Of a stretch of 64,000 nt of DNA, positions 53,704-63,950 are shown piece by piece; the first letter of the stretch is position 1, and each line of letters begins with the position of its first letter. Source of the stretch: Vagococcus fluvialis bH819 (GTDB lineage: Bacteria > Bacillota > Bacilli > Lactobacillales > Vagococcaceae); assembly GCF_900163795.1 (NCBI RefSeq), contig NZ_FWFD01000018.1:23661-87660 (forward strand), written 5' to 3'. The notes beneath the pieces were generated by a model. The model searched no databases. It saw nothing but the letters and a program-made list of their open reading frames with translations, and had not been told where the DNA came from. A program made the position numbers and the translations under genes.

Positions 53704-54707
53704 TGAAAGATATGCTTTATAACCAAATCAATACAATGGTTCGAATGGAAGAGAGTTATCTACTAAAATCAGAACACCTGAATAAAATGTTGCTCAGTGA
53801 TAGTTTCGATGAAGCCAAAGAGCTACTACGAAACACGAAATACGATTCATATATTGATGAGTCAGACTTTTTAATGAATTTTGATTATTACTTAAGAAAA
53901 GAGCAACACCGATTATTTAAAAAAATGTATGAAGTAGCTCCGGAAAAAGAAGTTATTGATATCTATACTATGCGCTATACGTATCACAATTTAAAACTCA
54001 TTACAAAAGCTTATTATAGTCATCAGCAGTTAGATCAGTATTTTATTGATGATGGTCAATATTCATTAGCGACAATAAAAAGTGCTGTAAAAAATGGGAC
54101 GTCCACATCTATTAAAGGTCTTTTGATGGATAGTATTTTAGATGTAAAGGCTTATCTAGAAGAATATCAAGATGTTCGAGGCATTGATGTGATTTATGAT
54201 CGTTATTACTTAAGACATCAACGTCAAGCCGCTAACAAATTAGACTATCCAGAATTATCAAAAGAAGTGATTGCTTTTATTGATTTGACGAATATATCTA
54301 TGGTTTTCCGTGGTATTAAACAAAAAAGAACGCCAACTTTTTTACTGACGACTTTATCAAGCTTTGGTTCATTTGATAAAAAGCAATTAGCCAGTTTTGC
54401 GAATCAAACAGCTTCTGATTTCACTTCATTTTTAAGTGGTAGTGATTATCATGAGGTAACATCTTCTCTAGTTAATAAAGAAACAGATGAGATTAACCTT
54501 CTTTTACTAGCTAAAGAGAGGGATAATTTCTTAACAAAGATATACAATTTGGCTAATACACAAGCTTTTGGCCCATTACCTTTACTGTCTTTACTAAATG
54601 CTAAAGACATCGAGATTAAAAATATTCAATTAATTCTAGCTGGGAAAAAGAATAATTTCTCAGAAAAAGCAATAAGAGAAAGGATTCGTGAAAACAATGA
54701 GTTATAA
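53703..54707 (+). CDS. ntpC: V-type ATPase subunit d/C (NtpC)
   Basis: 334 residues, all-helical with the family pattern (TMRYTYHNLKLITKAYYSHQ; FLTTLSSFGSFDKKQLASFA). The funnel-shaped coupling subunit between the rotor ring and the central stalk. Overlaps ntpE by one base and ntpG by eleven. Confidence 0.88.
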   Translation: MKDMLYNQINTMVRMEESYLLKSEHLNKMLLSDSFDEAKELLRNTKYDSYIDESDFLMNFDYYLRKEQHRLFKKMYEVAPEKEVIDIYTMRYTYHNLKLITKAYYSHQQLDQYFIDDGQYSLATIKSAVKNGTSTSIKGLLMDSILDVKAYLEEYQDVRGIDVIYDRYYLRHQRQAANKLDYPELSKEVIAFIDLTNISMVFRGIKQKRTPTFLLTTLSSFGSFDKKQLASFANQTASDFTSFLSGSDYHEVTSSLVNKETDEINLLLLAKERDNFLTKIYNLANTQAFGPLPLLSLLNAKDIEIKNIQLILAGKKNNFSEKAIRERIRENNEL

Positions 54708-55008
54708 AATTGGTGTTGTTGGTCATAAAGAATCTGTCATTGCTTTTAAGTTAGTTGGGTTTGATGTTATTTATGCTGAAACAAAAGTGGCAGCTAGAAA
54801 AGCAATAGATGAAATGGCTAAAGAAAATTATGGCGTTATTTATGTAAGTGACACCTTATTGTTAGAGATGCCTGAAGTGGTAAGTCATTATGAAAGCAAA
54901 GTTAAACCGGCATTGATTAGTATTCCAACCCATTTAGGAAGTAACGGTTATGGAAAAGGAAAAATCAAAGAATACGTAGAAAAAGCAGTAGGGCAAGATA
55001 TTTTATAA
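54697..55008 (+). CDS. ntpG: V-type ATPase subunit F (NtpG)
   Basis: 103 residues from ATG 54697; a GTG three codons earlier is less likely. Pattern YKIGVVGHKESVIAFKLVGF and YGVIYVSDTLLLEMPEVVSH with a C-terminal helix matches subunit F/NtpG (103 residues in E. hirae). Binds NtpD in the central stalk. Confidence 0.9.
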   Translation: MSYKIGVVGHKESVIAFKLVGFDVIYAETKVAARKAIDEMAKENYGVIYVSDTLLLEMPEVVSHYESKVKPALISIPTHLGSNGYGKGKIKEYVEKAVGQDIL

Positions 55009-55039
55009 GACGTAACAAGAATTAGAAAGGAAGAGCATA

Positions 55040-56824
55040 TTGAATAGTGGAAAAATTGTTAAAGTATCTGGTCCTTTAGTTCTTGCCAGTGGCATGTCAG
55101 ATGCAAACATTCAAGATATATGTCATGTAGGTGATAACCAATTAGTAGGTGAAATCATCGAGATGCGTGAAGACGTAGCATCTATCCAAGTATATGAAGA
55201 AACATCAGGCATTGGACCTGGTGAACCAGTTGTGACAACTAAAGAACCCCTTGTGGTAGAACTTGGGCCAGGAGTTATGTCACAAATGTTTGATGGGATA
55301 CAACGTCCTTTAAAAACATTCCAAGAGACAACTCAAAGTAATTACTTAAAAAGAGGAGTTCATATTCCGGCTCTAAATCGAGAAAAAGTTTGGACATTTA
55401 ATCCTTTAGTTGAAGTAGGAGATACACTAACAACTGGAGATTTCATTGGTAGTGTTGAAGAAACAGCATCAGTGAGTCATAAAATCATGGTCCCCCACCA
55501 AGTAACAGGTGTGGTAAAAGAGATTAAATCTGGTGAATTTACTATTGATGAAATAGTTTGCGTGATTGAAACAGACAGTGGTCTAAAAGAATTAACGATG
55601 CTACAAAAATGGCCAGTAAGAAAAGCGCGTCCGATTTCAGAAAAAGTTTACCCAACAGATCCTTTAATTACTGGACAACGAGTGATTGATACGTTCTTCC
55701 CAGTAGCAAAAGGTGGAGCTGCAGCTGTTCCAGGTCCTTTTGGGGCAGGTAAAACAGTGGTTCAACATCAGATTGCTAAATGGAGTGATGTGGATATTGT
55801 TGTTTATGTTGGATGTGGTGAACGTGGTAACGAGATGACTGACGTTATTAATGAATTCCCAGAGTTAATCGATCCAAACACAGGTGAGTCTTTAATGGCT
55901 AGAACAATCTTAATTGCCAATACCTCTAATATGCCAGTGGCTGCTCGTGAAGCATCTATTTATACAGGTATTACAATTGCAGAATACTTTAGAGATATGG
56001 GATACTCTGTTGCGATTATGGCAGATTCAACTTCTCGTTGGGCAGAGGCTCTAAGAGAAATGAGTGGTCGTTTAGAAGAGATGCCAGGAGACGAAGGTTA
56101 TCCAGCATATCTAGGAAGTCGTTTAGCGGAATATTACGAACGTGCAGGTAAAGTGGTTACTTTAGGAACTAATAAACGTGAAGGAAGTATTACAGCTATT
56201 GGTGCCGTATCACCTCCAGGAGGAGATACATCAGAACCCGTTACTCAAAATACATTGCGAATTGTTAAAGTATTCTGGGGCTTAGACTCGACATTGGCTC
56301 AAAAACGTCACTTTCCTTCTATTAACTGGTTGTCTTCTTATTCTCTTTATCTAGAAGAAATGGGGAGTAAGATGGATGATCTTTTAAACAAAGATTGGTC
56401 AAGCCTTGTAAAAGAAGCGATGCGTATTTTACAAGAAGAATCTAAACTAGAAGAAATCGTTCGACTAGTGGGATTAGATACGTTGTCTGATAAAGATAAG
56501 TTAACTTTAGAAGTAGCTAAATCAATTCGTGAAGACTATTTACAACAAAATGCCTTTGACGAAGTCGATACGTTCAGTTCAAGAGAGAAACAATTTAAAA
56601 TGTTAGATACGATTCTTTCTTTAGGTGTAGAAGGTAATAGAGCTCTTAATCTAGGAGCTTACTTCAAAGAGTTAATGACAAGTACAAAAGAAACGAGAGA
56701 TTTAGTAGCTAGAATGAAATATCTACCAGAGTCTGAGATTGAAAAAATTGATGACATTAAAGAAGAGTTGAAACAGGTGATTCAACAACTATTAGAGAAA
56801 GGGGGAGAGGGTAATCATGCGTAA
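55040..56824 (+). CDS. ntpA: V-type ATPase catalytic subunit A (NtpA)
   Basis: 594 residues from TTG 55040 with AAAGGAAG upstream; E. hirae NtpA has about 593. Walker [13 protein letters not shown], the A-subunit bulge region and the [20 protein letters not shown] motif are present. Hydrolyses ATP at the A-B interface. The last codons overlap ntpB by eight bases. Confidence 0.97.
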   Translation: MNSGKIVKVSGPLVLASGMSDANIQDICHVGDNQLVGEIIEMREDVASIQVYEETSGIGPGEPVVTTKEPLVVELGPGVMSQMFDGIQRPLKTFQETTQSNYLKRGVHIPALNREKVWTFNPLVEVGDTLTTGDFIGSVEETASVSHKIMVPHQVTGVVKEIKSGEFTIDEIVCVIETDSGLKELTMLQKWPVRKARPISEKVYPTDPLITGQRVIDTFFPVAKGGAAAVPGPFGAGKTVVQHQIAKWSDVDIVVYVGCGERGNEMTDVINEFPELIDPNTGESLMARTILIANTSNMPVAAREASIYTGITIAEYFRDMGYSVAIMADSTSRWAEALREMSGRLEEMPGDEGYPAYLGSRLAEYYERAGKVVTLGTNKREGSITAIGAVSPPGGDTSEPVTQNTLRIVKVFWGLDSTLAQKRHFPSINWLSSYSLYLEEMGSKMDDLLNKDWSSLVKEAMRILQEESKLEEIVRLVGLDTLSDKDKLTLEVAKSIREDYLQQNAFDEVDTFSSREKQFKMLDTILSLGVEGNRALNLGAYFKELMTSTKETRDLVARMKYLPESEIEKIDDIKEELKQVIQQLLEKGGEGNHA

Positions 56825-58190
56825 AGAATACAAAACGATTAAAGAGGCAGTCGGTCCGTTAATGCTTGTGGATAAAGTAACCGATGTTAAATTCGATGAA
56901 CTGGTGGAAATCAGAATGCAAAACGGTGAATTACGCCGTGGTCAAGTATTAGAAATTACAGAGGACAAGGCGTTAGTTCAGTTATTTGAAGGAACAAGTA
57001 GTATTAATATTAGAGACTCAAAAGTTCGATTCTTAGGTAACTCCTTAACTCTAGGTGTATCAGAAGGTATGCTAGGTCGAGTATTTGATGGATTAGGTAA
57101 CCCAAAAGATGGTGGAGCTAAGATATTAGCGGAATCTCATTTAGATGTTAACGGTGAAGCGATTAATCCCATGGCTAGAGATTATCCAGATGAGTTTATC
57201 CAAACAGGTATTTCATCCATTGATCATTTAAATACATTAGTTAGAGGACAAAAATTACCGATATTTTCTGGCTCAGGACTTCCTCATAAAGAATTAGCTG
57301 CTCAAATCGCTAGACAAGCAAGTGTTTTAAACAGTGATGAAAAATTTGCAGTGGTATTTGCGGCTATTGGTATTACGTTTGAAGAAGCGAATTATTTCAT
57401 GAATGACTTCAAAAAAACAGGAGCAATTGACCGTTCAGTAATGTTTGTCAATCTAGCTAATGATCCTGCGATTGAAAGAATTGCCACACCTAAAATGGCT
57501 TTAACAACAGCGGAATATTTAGCTTATGAAAAAGGGATGCATGTGTTAGTTATTATGACGGACATGACGAATTATTGTGAAGCATTAAGAGAAGTATCTG
57601 CTGCAAGACGTGAAGTTCCAGGTAGACGTGGCTATCCAGGTTATCTTTATACTAATCTTTCTACGTTGTATGAGCGAGCAGGACGTATTACAGGGTTAGA
57701 TGGATCGGTGACACAAATACCTATATTAACGATGCCTGAAGATGATAAAACGCATCCAATTCCCGATTTAACAGGTTATATTACAGAGGGACAAATTATT
57801 TTATCCCGTGAACTAGATAAGAGTGGTATCCAACCACCAATTGACGTTCTCCCTTCATTGTCTCGTTTAAAAGATAAAGGAACTGGAGAAGGTAAAACAA
57901 GAAAAGATCATGCCGCAACGATGAATCAGCTCTTTGCAGCATATGCTCAAGGAAAACAAGCAAAAGAATTAGCTGTTGTTTTAGGTGAGTCAGCTCTGTC
58001 TGAAGAAGATTTAATCTATGCTAAGTTTGCAGAAGAATTTGAATTTAAATACGTGAACCAAGGATTTACAACGAATCGAAATATTGAAGAAACTTTAGAA
58101 TTATCTTGGGAATTACTATCTATGTTACCAAGAACAGAACTAAAAAGAATTAAAGACGATATGCTAGATGAATTTCTTCCTGAAAGGTAG
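56817..58190 (+). CDS. ntpB: V-type ATPase subunit B (NtpB)
   Basis: 457 residues (458 in E. hirae). No canonical P-loop ([18 protein letters not shown]), as expected for the non-catalytic B subunit, plus [14 protein letters not shown]. Forms the A3B3 head with NtpA. Ten bases before ntpD. Confidence 0.97.
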   Translation: MRKEYKTIKEAVGPLMLVDKVTDVKFDELVEIRMQNGELRRGQVLEITEDKALVQLFEGTSSINIRDSKVRFLGNSLTLGVSEGMLGRVFDGLGNPKDGGAKILAESHLDVNGEAINPMARDYPDEFIQTGISSIDHLNTLVRGQKLPIFSGSGLPHKELAAQIARQASVLNSDEKFAVVFAAIGITFEEANYFMNDFKKTGAIDRSVMFVNLANDPAIERIATPKMALTTAEYLAYEKGMHVLVIMTDMTNYCEALREVSAARREVPGRRGYPGYLYTNLSTLYERAGRITGLDGSVTQIPILTMPEDDKTHPIPDLTGYITEGQIILSRELDKSGIQPPIDVLPSLSRLKDKGTGEGKTRKDHAATMNQLFAAYAQGKQAKELAVVLGESALSEEDLIYAKFAEEFEFKYVNQGFTTNRNIEETLELSWELLSMLPRTELKRIKDDMLDEFLPER

Positions 58191-58199
58191 TGAGATAAC

Positions 58200-58832
58200 A
58201 TGGTGAGGTTAAACGTCAATCCAACACGTATGGAATTAACGAAATTAAATAGTCGTTTATCAACTGCTACTAAAGGATACAAATTATTAAAAGATAAGCA
58301 AGATGAATTAATGCGTCGCTTCATTCTTTTAGCAAAAGAAACAAATGAACTAAGGGATAAAGTAGAAGCTGAATTAGTAGATTCAATGCAAGCGGTCATG
58401 TTAGCAAACGCAACAATTCATGAAGCCTTTATTGAAGAGATATTTGCCATACCGGCTGAAGAAGTTGAATTAGATATTGTATTAAAGAATATTTTAAGTG
58501 TGGATATTCCAAGTATGATGTTCTCATATGACGAGTCCCTTGACACAAACTCTTTAAATTACGGTTATTTGAATTCAAACGAAGAGTTGGATGAAGCGAT
58601 TAATAAATTAATTCAAGTATTGCCAGATTTACTTAAACTGACAGAACAAGAAAAAGCGTGTCAGTTAATGTCAGATGAAATCGAGAAAACAAGACGTCGT
58701 GTTAATGCATTAGATTCCTTGACGATTCCTCAACTAGAAGAAACGATTAAATTTATCAAAATGAAGTTAGAGGAAAATGAACGATCTAATATCACCAGAT
58801 TGATTAAAGTTAAAAATATGAATAAGTCATAA
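58200..58832 (+). CDS. ntpD: V-type ATPase central stalk subunit D (NtpD)
   Basis: 210 residues. The typical beginning [20 protein letters not shown] and [17 protein letters not shown] and the C-terminal [13 protein letters not shown] segment ([20 protein letters not shown]) define subunit D. It ends the ntp genes here; the ntpH and ntpJ genes that follow in E. hirae are absent. Confidence 0.95.
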   Translation: MVRLNVNPTRMELTKLNSRLSTATKGYKLLKDKQDELMRRFILLAKETNELRDKVEAELVDSMQAVMLANATIHEAFIEEIFAIPAEEVELDIVLKNILSVDIPSMMFSYDESLDTNSLNYGYLNSNEELDEAINKLIQVLPDLLKLTEQEKACQLMSDEIEKTRRRVNALDSLTIPQLEETIKFIKMKLEENERSNITRLIKVKNMNKS

Positions 58833-58862
58833 GTAAACAGAAGAAATGGGGAATTAGAAAAA

Positions 58863-59288
58863 ATGAAAAGTAATTATAAAAATATTTTAGTTGGTATTGA
58901 TGGTTCGGAAGAATCAGAAAAGGCGTTTTTAAAAGCGAAAGAAATTGCAAAAAATAATGAAGCTGAACTAGTTATTGCTTGGATAAATACAGAGTTGGAG
59001 AGAAGGATTCCTGGAGAAGAATTATCTGATCGAGAAGAATTAATTTATAGTAGATACGTATCAGTTAAGGAAGCTGAGGCCAAAAATGATGGCGTAAAGA
59101 AAGTCATTTCTGTAGTTATGACTGGTGAACCGAAAAAATATTTATCTAAAGTAATACCTCAAAAATTTAATAGTGACTTGATAATATTGGGGGCAACTTC
59201 AACTAATATAGTAAGAAATATACTAATAGGATCAACAGCAAAATATGTAGTTAAAAATTCGAAGTGTTCTGTTCTTATTGTAAAATAG
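58863..59288 (+). CDS. Universal stress protein, UspA family (second copy)
   Basis: 141 residues; GGGGAATTAG before ATG 58863. Starts ILVGIDGSEESEKAFLKAKE and ends LIILGATSTNIVRNILIGST, then AKYVVKNSKCSVLIVK. The nucleotide-binding Gly pattern is changed (GATSTN instead of GxRG), so it may not bind ATP in the usual way. Located 30 bases after ntpD and probably co-transcribed, in the place of E. hirae ntpJ. Confidence 0.88.
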   Translation: MKSNYKNILVGIDGSEESEKAFLKAKEIAKNNEAELVIAWINTELERRIPGEELSDREELIYSRYVSVKEAEAKNDGVKKVISVVMTGEPKKYLSKVIPQKFNSDLIILGATSTNIVRNILIGSTAKYVVKNSKCSVLIVK

Positions 59289-59740
59289 ACTCCTATATAA
59301 ATTAACGTTTACATCACTAAATTCTTGCAAATGACTCAATAGAATGCTTAATTACATAAAGAATCGTGTATATAGGAAAATCGTTTGCCATTTAACTTGA
59401 AACATTGAATTTCCTGTATCTTGAAATTTTTTAAACTATATTAATTAGATTGAGAGACTAAGAATTTTTTCATGTTTTCTTCGTTAGAGGACCGCCCTTT
59501 TATTTTCCAAAATCTTATTAAAATTTTTAGTTAAACTTGTTATAAAAAGTGAGTGTAGTAGGATGCACTAGCAAATTCTACTTTTTTGAATTCTCTGATT
59601 AAATATTTTTTTAACTATCACTGTTGATAGTTATTGAATTTAAAAATAGTTAATCTTAGTTAATTTATAACTATTAAATCAGAAAAGGATCTTAGAACTA
59701 TTTTGAGAGCCTTAAATCAGTTCAAAAAGAATAAATTACA
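59289..59740. other. Spacer without recognisable genes
   Basis: About 450 AT-rich bases after the ntp/usp operon. I find no gene, strong hairpin or repeat. No clear terminator follows the usp stop. Confidence 0.5.
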
Positions 59741-59873
59741 TTGAATTTCTTATTGAAATTGTAATTCTATTTCAACTATTAATTTGATTAATGAGCAAGA
59801 TAAGGTGTATGTATTCTGTTAATTTTAAAGATACCTTCTAATTAAGTACCAGAATAAAAAGAGTATTCTTTCA
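59741..59873 (-). pseudogene. Remnant of a second AhpD-like gene
   Basis: TCAACTATTAATTTGATTAA and the neighbouring bases (59771-59816) closely match 61341-61385 in the 3' end of the intact AhpD-like gene. AGAATAAAAAGAGTATTCTT (59851-59870) matches a second part near 61490, with the sequence between deleted. So this is a decayed, internally deleted copy in the same orientation. Confidence 0.7.
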
Positions 59874-59944
59874 ATACAGTGAATCAGTCAATAAATTATT
59901 TTTTTAAAATTTTCTTTAATGGATATATTATTTTACTAGGCTAT

Positions 59945-60261
59945 TTTTTTAGTTACACTGTTTATGTTTAGCATAGGTTTATTATTAGGGGGGGTAGTAC
60001 CCAATTTAAAAATAGCCAGTATTTGGGCAAGTATACTCTATTTCTCAATACTTATTTTTCTGGCGTAACCCTTCCTTTAAGGATTTACCAATATTTATTC
60101 AAAAAGCAGTTAGTGTTTTACCCTTGAAACAAGGAGTAAAACTACTGAAAATATTATCTCAAGAATATCTAAATCAATCATCTTGGCTACCTATAATGGT
60201 ATTAACTACAGTAATGATTGTTTGTGGAGTTATTAGTATTAAAACTTTCAAATGGGCTTAA
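59945..60261 (+). pseudogene. Decayed ABC-2 type transporter permease (C-terminal part)
   Basis: Three frames joined give an ABC-2 permease C-terminus: FMFSIGLLLGGVVPNLKIAS, WASILYFSILIFSGVTLPLR, AVSVLPLKQGVKLLKILSQE and a final helix ending IKTFKWA. Shifts are needed near 60060 and near 60110, and the N-terminal half is missing. A terminator follows, so it was probably the last gene of an exporter operon. Confidence 0.7.
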
Positions 60262-60270
60262 TCAGTATCA

Positions 60271-60310
60271 AAAAAGCACTCGGAATAATTAAATATTCTG
60301 AGTGCTTTTT
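60271..60310. terminator. Bidirectional terminator
   Basis: AAAAAGCACTCGGAATA (60271-60287) pairs with TATTCTGAGTGCTTTTT (60294-60310, one wobble). Serves the decayed permease and the decayed BCCT gene. Confidence 0.85.
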
Positions 60311-60330
60311 GTCAATATTATTTATTTAAC

Positions 60331-61062
60331 TTATATTTTCAGTCGTTTATCTGCAGTTAAGGACTTAAAGAATTGAATAGTCATTAAAATAATGATAAAA
60401 ACAAATGGAAATGAGGATAAGACTGATACTGCTTGTAGAGCCTCTAATCCTCCAGCATATAATAAAATAATAGCAATGATATTCGTAATATCAGCAACTT
60501 TTTTTCGTTTTTCTTCTTTAAACAGATAAACAACACTTTCACTAATTAATGCTAGTCTATTGTGTCTAAAAGTATTATAAGCAATGATTAGACCTAAAAA
60601 TGCATACAGTGACCAAGGTTGTAAGCCCCAATGAAAAAAAGTGTAGTTCATGGATGCTCTAGCATTTCGAACGAAATTATCTGAAGCGATAGCAGGTTCA
60701 TGTAGGTGCATAATAGGTTCTGAAACCCCCAAAAAAATGAGGCCAATTCCCATTCCAGAACTAAACAACATGGCAATCCATGAAATATAGCCAAATTGGG
60801 GTTCGTCCTTTTCTTTTCCTAATTTAATATCTCCGTACTTTGAAAACATTAAAAATAGGCATAAAATAATAAACGACAGCATTAACAGAGTATATAGCCA
60901 ACCAAATTCGTTTGATATAAATCTTTGAGCTTTGCTTGTTATTTCTTCTAGTGAAAATATACCGAGTAGTGATTCTGGTAAGATTCCCTATACTGTAAAT
61001 GCTATACAAATAAAAATAAAAATAGAAATAAAATATACTTTATACTTACTATTCCAAAAAAT
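60331..61062 (-). pseudogene. Decayed BCCT-family (betaine/choline) transporter
   Basis: Leftward frame: N-terminal helix (YKVYFISIFIFICIAFTV), an in-frame TAG at 60988-60990, then GILPESLLGIFSLEEITSKA, and the BCCT signature MLFSSGMGIGLIFLGVSEPI and FHWGLQPWSLYAF. After KRKKVADITNIIAI the frame jumps to ILLYAGGLEALQAVSVLSSF, which is normally near the C-terminus. About 270 central residues, including the substrate-binding region, are missing by an in-frame deletion. The start is unclear (ATT near 61062 after AAGGAGCG). Not functional as a transporter. Confidence 0.85.
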
Positions 61063-61252
61063 CGCTCCTTGTATTATTCTTAAAAATAAACTTTTTATAA
61101 AAGTTTCGTTAAAAAGTATATCATAAGTTTATTAAACAATAAGGAGTACATCATCTTTATCGGAAATTCTCATTATAGTCTAATATAGTTTACTGTGTAA
61201 GAACTTAGTGTTAGATGCAAAAATTTTATTGATCATTGGCTATATATTTTTA

Positions 61253-61292
61253 TCAAAAAAAACAAATAAACTATTTTTTTAATAGCTTATTT
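61253..61292 (-). terminator. Terminator of the AhpD-like gene
   Basis: On the minus strand AAATAAGCTATT and AATAGTTTATTT form a stem (one G-U pair) followed by GTTTTTTTT. It lies ten bases after the stop codon. Confidence 0.7.
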
Positions 61293-61301
61293 GGTATCAA
61301 C

Positions 61302-61736
61302 TTAAATAGAATTTCCCATTGAAATGGCGATTCTATTCCAACTATTAATCTGATTAATGAGCAAAATAAGGTCTATATATTCTGTATCAGAGTAAAACTG
61401 ACGAATTTGCTTATATAAGGTATCAGATACTCGTTTTGTTGAGATATTCGTAACGTGTTCAGCCAATTTTAAAGCCACTTTCTCAGCATCGGAATAAAAG
61501 GAGCATTCTTCCCAGGCGTTTAGTCCGTAAATTCGTTCTTCGGTTTCTCCTGCTTTTCTAGCATCTAAAGCATGTGTATTGATACAGAAAGCACATTTAT
61601 TAATTTGTGATATTCGTATTTTTATTAGTTCTTTTAACTTAGCATTTAATGCCACTTCTGAAAGATACTTCTCAGTTTGTAACATATTCTTTAAACCTTT
61701 AGGTGCTACTTTGTAGTAATCTATTCGTTGTGTCAT
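61302..61736 (-). CDS. Carboxymuconolactone decarboxylase/AhpD-family protein
   Basis: 144 residues; AGGAGG before ATG 61736. Contains the AhpD-type redox motif CAFCINTHALDA within KLKELIKIRISQINKCAFCI, and LILLINQINSWNRIAISMGN at the end. Such proteins act as peroxide- or alkylhydroperoxide-linked reductases. A decayed relative lies at 59.8 kb. Confidence 0.9.
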   Translation of the reverse strand: MTQRIDYYKVAPKGLKNMLQTEKYLSEVALNAKLKELIKIRISQINKCAFCINTHALDARKAGETEERIYGLNAWEECSFYSDAEKVALKLAEHVTNISTKRVSDTLYKQIRQFYSDTEYIDLILLINQINSWNRIAISMGNSI

Positions 61737-61938
61737 AATTAAATACCCTCCTAATTGTGTTAGTTAAATTATAACTAATAAAGATACTTATAGCTATTAT
61801 AATGCACGATATCATTATTCTTCTTAAAAAATTTAAATGTTGTGTATGTCGTTAAATCATATCTATTATTTTACGTTACATTTAAACTTTCATTATTCGA
61901 TTAACTACTTTAAAATATACTAATGAAAGGATGAAATC

Positions 61939-63204
61939 ATGAATACATACAATAAAAAAGATAATCCATTTCTAGTGAAAATTAATAGTGAATTACATTT
62001 TAACATCGAGGATATTATTATTCTGATTTGTTCTATTTTTATTGCATCTATTGGTTTGAATATGAATTCGACACCAATTGTTATAGGAGCCATGCTTATT
62101 TCTCCTCTAATGACTTCTGTGATAGGGATAGGAATTAGTTTGGCTTTTCAAGACACTTCCATTTTAAGAAAATCACTAACCTTACTAGCGCTACAAGTAG
62201 TTGTCAGTCTAGTTGTTTCAACGCTATATTTTTCTTTTTCACCACTAACTTATGCGAGTAGTGAAATAATAGCCAGAACAAATCCTACTATCTGGGATGT
62301 TGTGATTGCTTTTACAGGAGGAGTAGCTGGTGTAATAGGGTTTAAGAAAAAAACTGCTAACAATATTGTTCCTGGAGTTGCTATTGCTACAGCACTTATG
62401 CCGCCTCTTTGTACATTGGGATATGCTATTTCAATTCAGAATATGACTTATATTTTTGGTACGTTCTATTTGTTTGTTATTAATATCTTTTTCATCAGTC
62501 TTTCGACATTTATAACTGTTTATATTTTTGAAGCAAAAAATGATAAGCAGATTGATTCAAAAAAAAAGAAATCAACAAATGCAATGTTTATTATCTTGAC
62601 AATTATTATCATTATACCTAGTATTTATACGGCTTCGTCAATGGTCAAAGATTCATTAAATGAAAATAATTTAAATCGATTTATTGAAAGTGAATTAAAA
62701 GACTCACTGATTTTAGAAAAGAAAATCTCAAAAGAAAAAAAGACAATTCATTTAACATTATCAGATACAAGTATCAATGATACTAAATTACAAAGTTTAC
62801 AGAATAAATTACCAGAATATTATCTAGGTAATATGGATTTAAATATTAAACAAATTACTGAAACAGATAGTTTATCTGGAAAAGAATTAGAACATTTAAT
62901 TCGACAGCTCATTGATTCAGAAACTTCTGTGAGACCGTCCACCAAGGAAGAACCCCAGGCTCTAGAGGACTTTATTATTGAAAAAAACAAAATAATAAAA
63001 ACAAACTTTCCAATTGATATTGAAAAATTATATATGAATTCGGAAGTAGCTAGTAATGAAAAACAAATCAAAAACGTACTAACCATAGAACTTAAATCCA
63101 ATCTTACGAAGAGTTTGGAAAGTGACATAGAAAGCTATGTTTTAGATACTTACGATAATAAGATAGACAATTTATCAATAGTATTTAAGGAATATGGGAA
63201 TTAG
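61939..63204 (+). CDS. DUF389-family membrane protein
   Basis: 421 residues from ATG 61939 (AAAGGATG upstream). The N-terminal half has about six membrane helices with the family pattern (ASIGLNMNSTPIVIGAMLIS, PLMTSVIGIGISLAF; NNIVPGVAIATALMPPLCTL). The C-terminal half is soluble and charged (SETSVRPSTKEEPQALEDFI). Role unknown; found in many bacteria and archaea, often near stress genes. Confidence 0.88.
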   Translation: MNTYNKKDNPFLVKINSELHFNIEDIIILICSIFIASIGLNMNSTPIVIGAMLISPLMTSVIGIGISLAFQDTSILRKSLTLLALQVVVSLVVSTLYFSFSPLTYASSEIIARTNPTIWDVVIAFTGGVAGVIGFKKKTANNIVPGVAIATALMPPLCTLGYAISIQNMTYIFGTFYLFVINIFFISLSTFITVYIFEAKNDKQIDSKKKKSTNAMFIILTIIIIIPSIYTASSMVKDSLNENNLNRFIESELKDSLILEKKISKEKKTIHLTLSDTSINDTKLQSLQNKLPEYYLGNMDLNIKQITETDSLSGKELEHLIRQLIDSETSVRPSTKEEPQALEDFIIEKNKIIKTNFPIDIEKLYMNSEVASNEKQIKNVLTIELKSNLTKSLESDIESYVLDTYDNKIDNLSIVFKEYGN

Positions 63205-63222
63205 ATAAAGCGAGGATTGAAA

Positions 63223-63591
63223 ATGGCTACTTATAATTATCAGACTAATTAAAAAAATAGAAGACTTGGAAAACTTTATCAAACATTGAACTGGAACCAA
63301 GTAGGTTTATCTGTAGATGAACTAAAAAATATGGCAATGGGAAGTTGGTATAGCCTCTATGTTTATGATGACCTAACTTTAATTGGAACTGGTCGGATTA
63401 TTTCTGACGGCATTATCACTGGTTTAATATGTGGTGTTGGAGTGTATCCTTCTTATCAAAATCAAGGGATTGGAAAGGAAATCATTAAAAATCTAATAAT
63501 TGAATGTGAAAAAAATAAAGTTTTCCCTCAGTTAATGTGTACTAAATCTTTGATACCGTTCTATAAATCTATAGGATTTGAAGAGTTCTAA
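63223..63591 (+). pseudogene. GNAT acetyltransferase with a broken N-terminus
   Basis: From TTG 63286 the frame encodes NWNQVGLSVDELKNMAMGSW, then LTLIGTGRIISDG and the acetyl-CoA motif GVGVYPSYQNQGIGKEIIKN, ending FYKSIGFEEF. The likely original start ATG 63223 is in the same frame but cut by TAA at 63250-63252, and the first part also reads well in another frame (IIRLIKKIEDLENFIK), so a small frameshift is likely. No ribosome binding site supports TTG 63286. Confidence 0.65.
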
Positions 63592-63707
63592 ACAGGAATG
63601 ACTTATCCTATAGAAAGAGTGGGAAAATAATAATCTGTTATTTAATCCTTAGGTAGATATAATCTGATGTTATTGTTAGTTAAAAATTCAAATAAAAGGG
63701 TAAAATA

Positions 63708-63950
63708 ATGAGTTTGTATGATAAATATTATAAAGAAGTAAACTATTTTGGAAATCCATATCCTGAATTAATAAAATATATGAAACAATTACCTAAGGGA
63801 ACGTTGATTGACTTAGGAGCTGGGCAAGGTCGAGACAGTGTACCTTTATCTCGTATGGGATTTTTAGTTACTTCAGTAGATACTTCGTTAGTGGGATTAG
63901 AACAAATAAAATTGGAAGAACCTAAGATAAAAATATTACATAAAACCTGA
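63708..63950 (+). CDS. Truncated class I SAM-dependent methyltransferase
   Basis: 80 residues; AAAAGGG before ATG 63708. N-terminal YKEVNYFGNPYPELIKYMKQ and SAM-binding motif LIDLGAGQGRDSVPLSRMGF with the acidic motif VTSVDTS, like TehB-type methyltransferases of about 190 residues. It stops at TGA 63948 after motif II, so the catalytic C-terminal half is missing or out of frame. Decay is likely, but the window ends too soon to be sure. Confidence 0.6.
   Translation: MSLYDKYYKEVNYFGNPYPELIKYMKQLPKGTLIDLGAGQGRDSVPLSRMGFLVTSVDTSLVGLEQIKLEEPKIKILHKT

Noticed and set aside
60824..61009. Separate 61-codon minus-strand gene
   Set aside because: It is an out-of-frame shadow of the decayed BCCT N-terminus.
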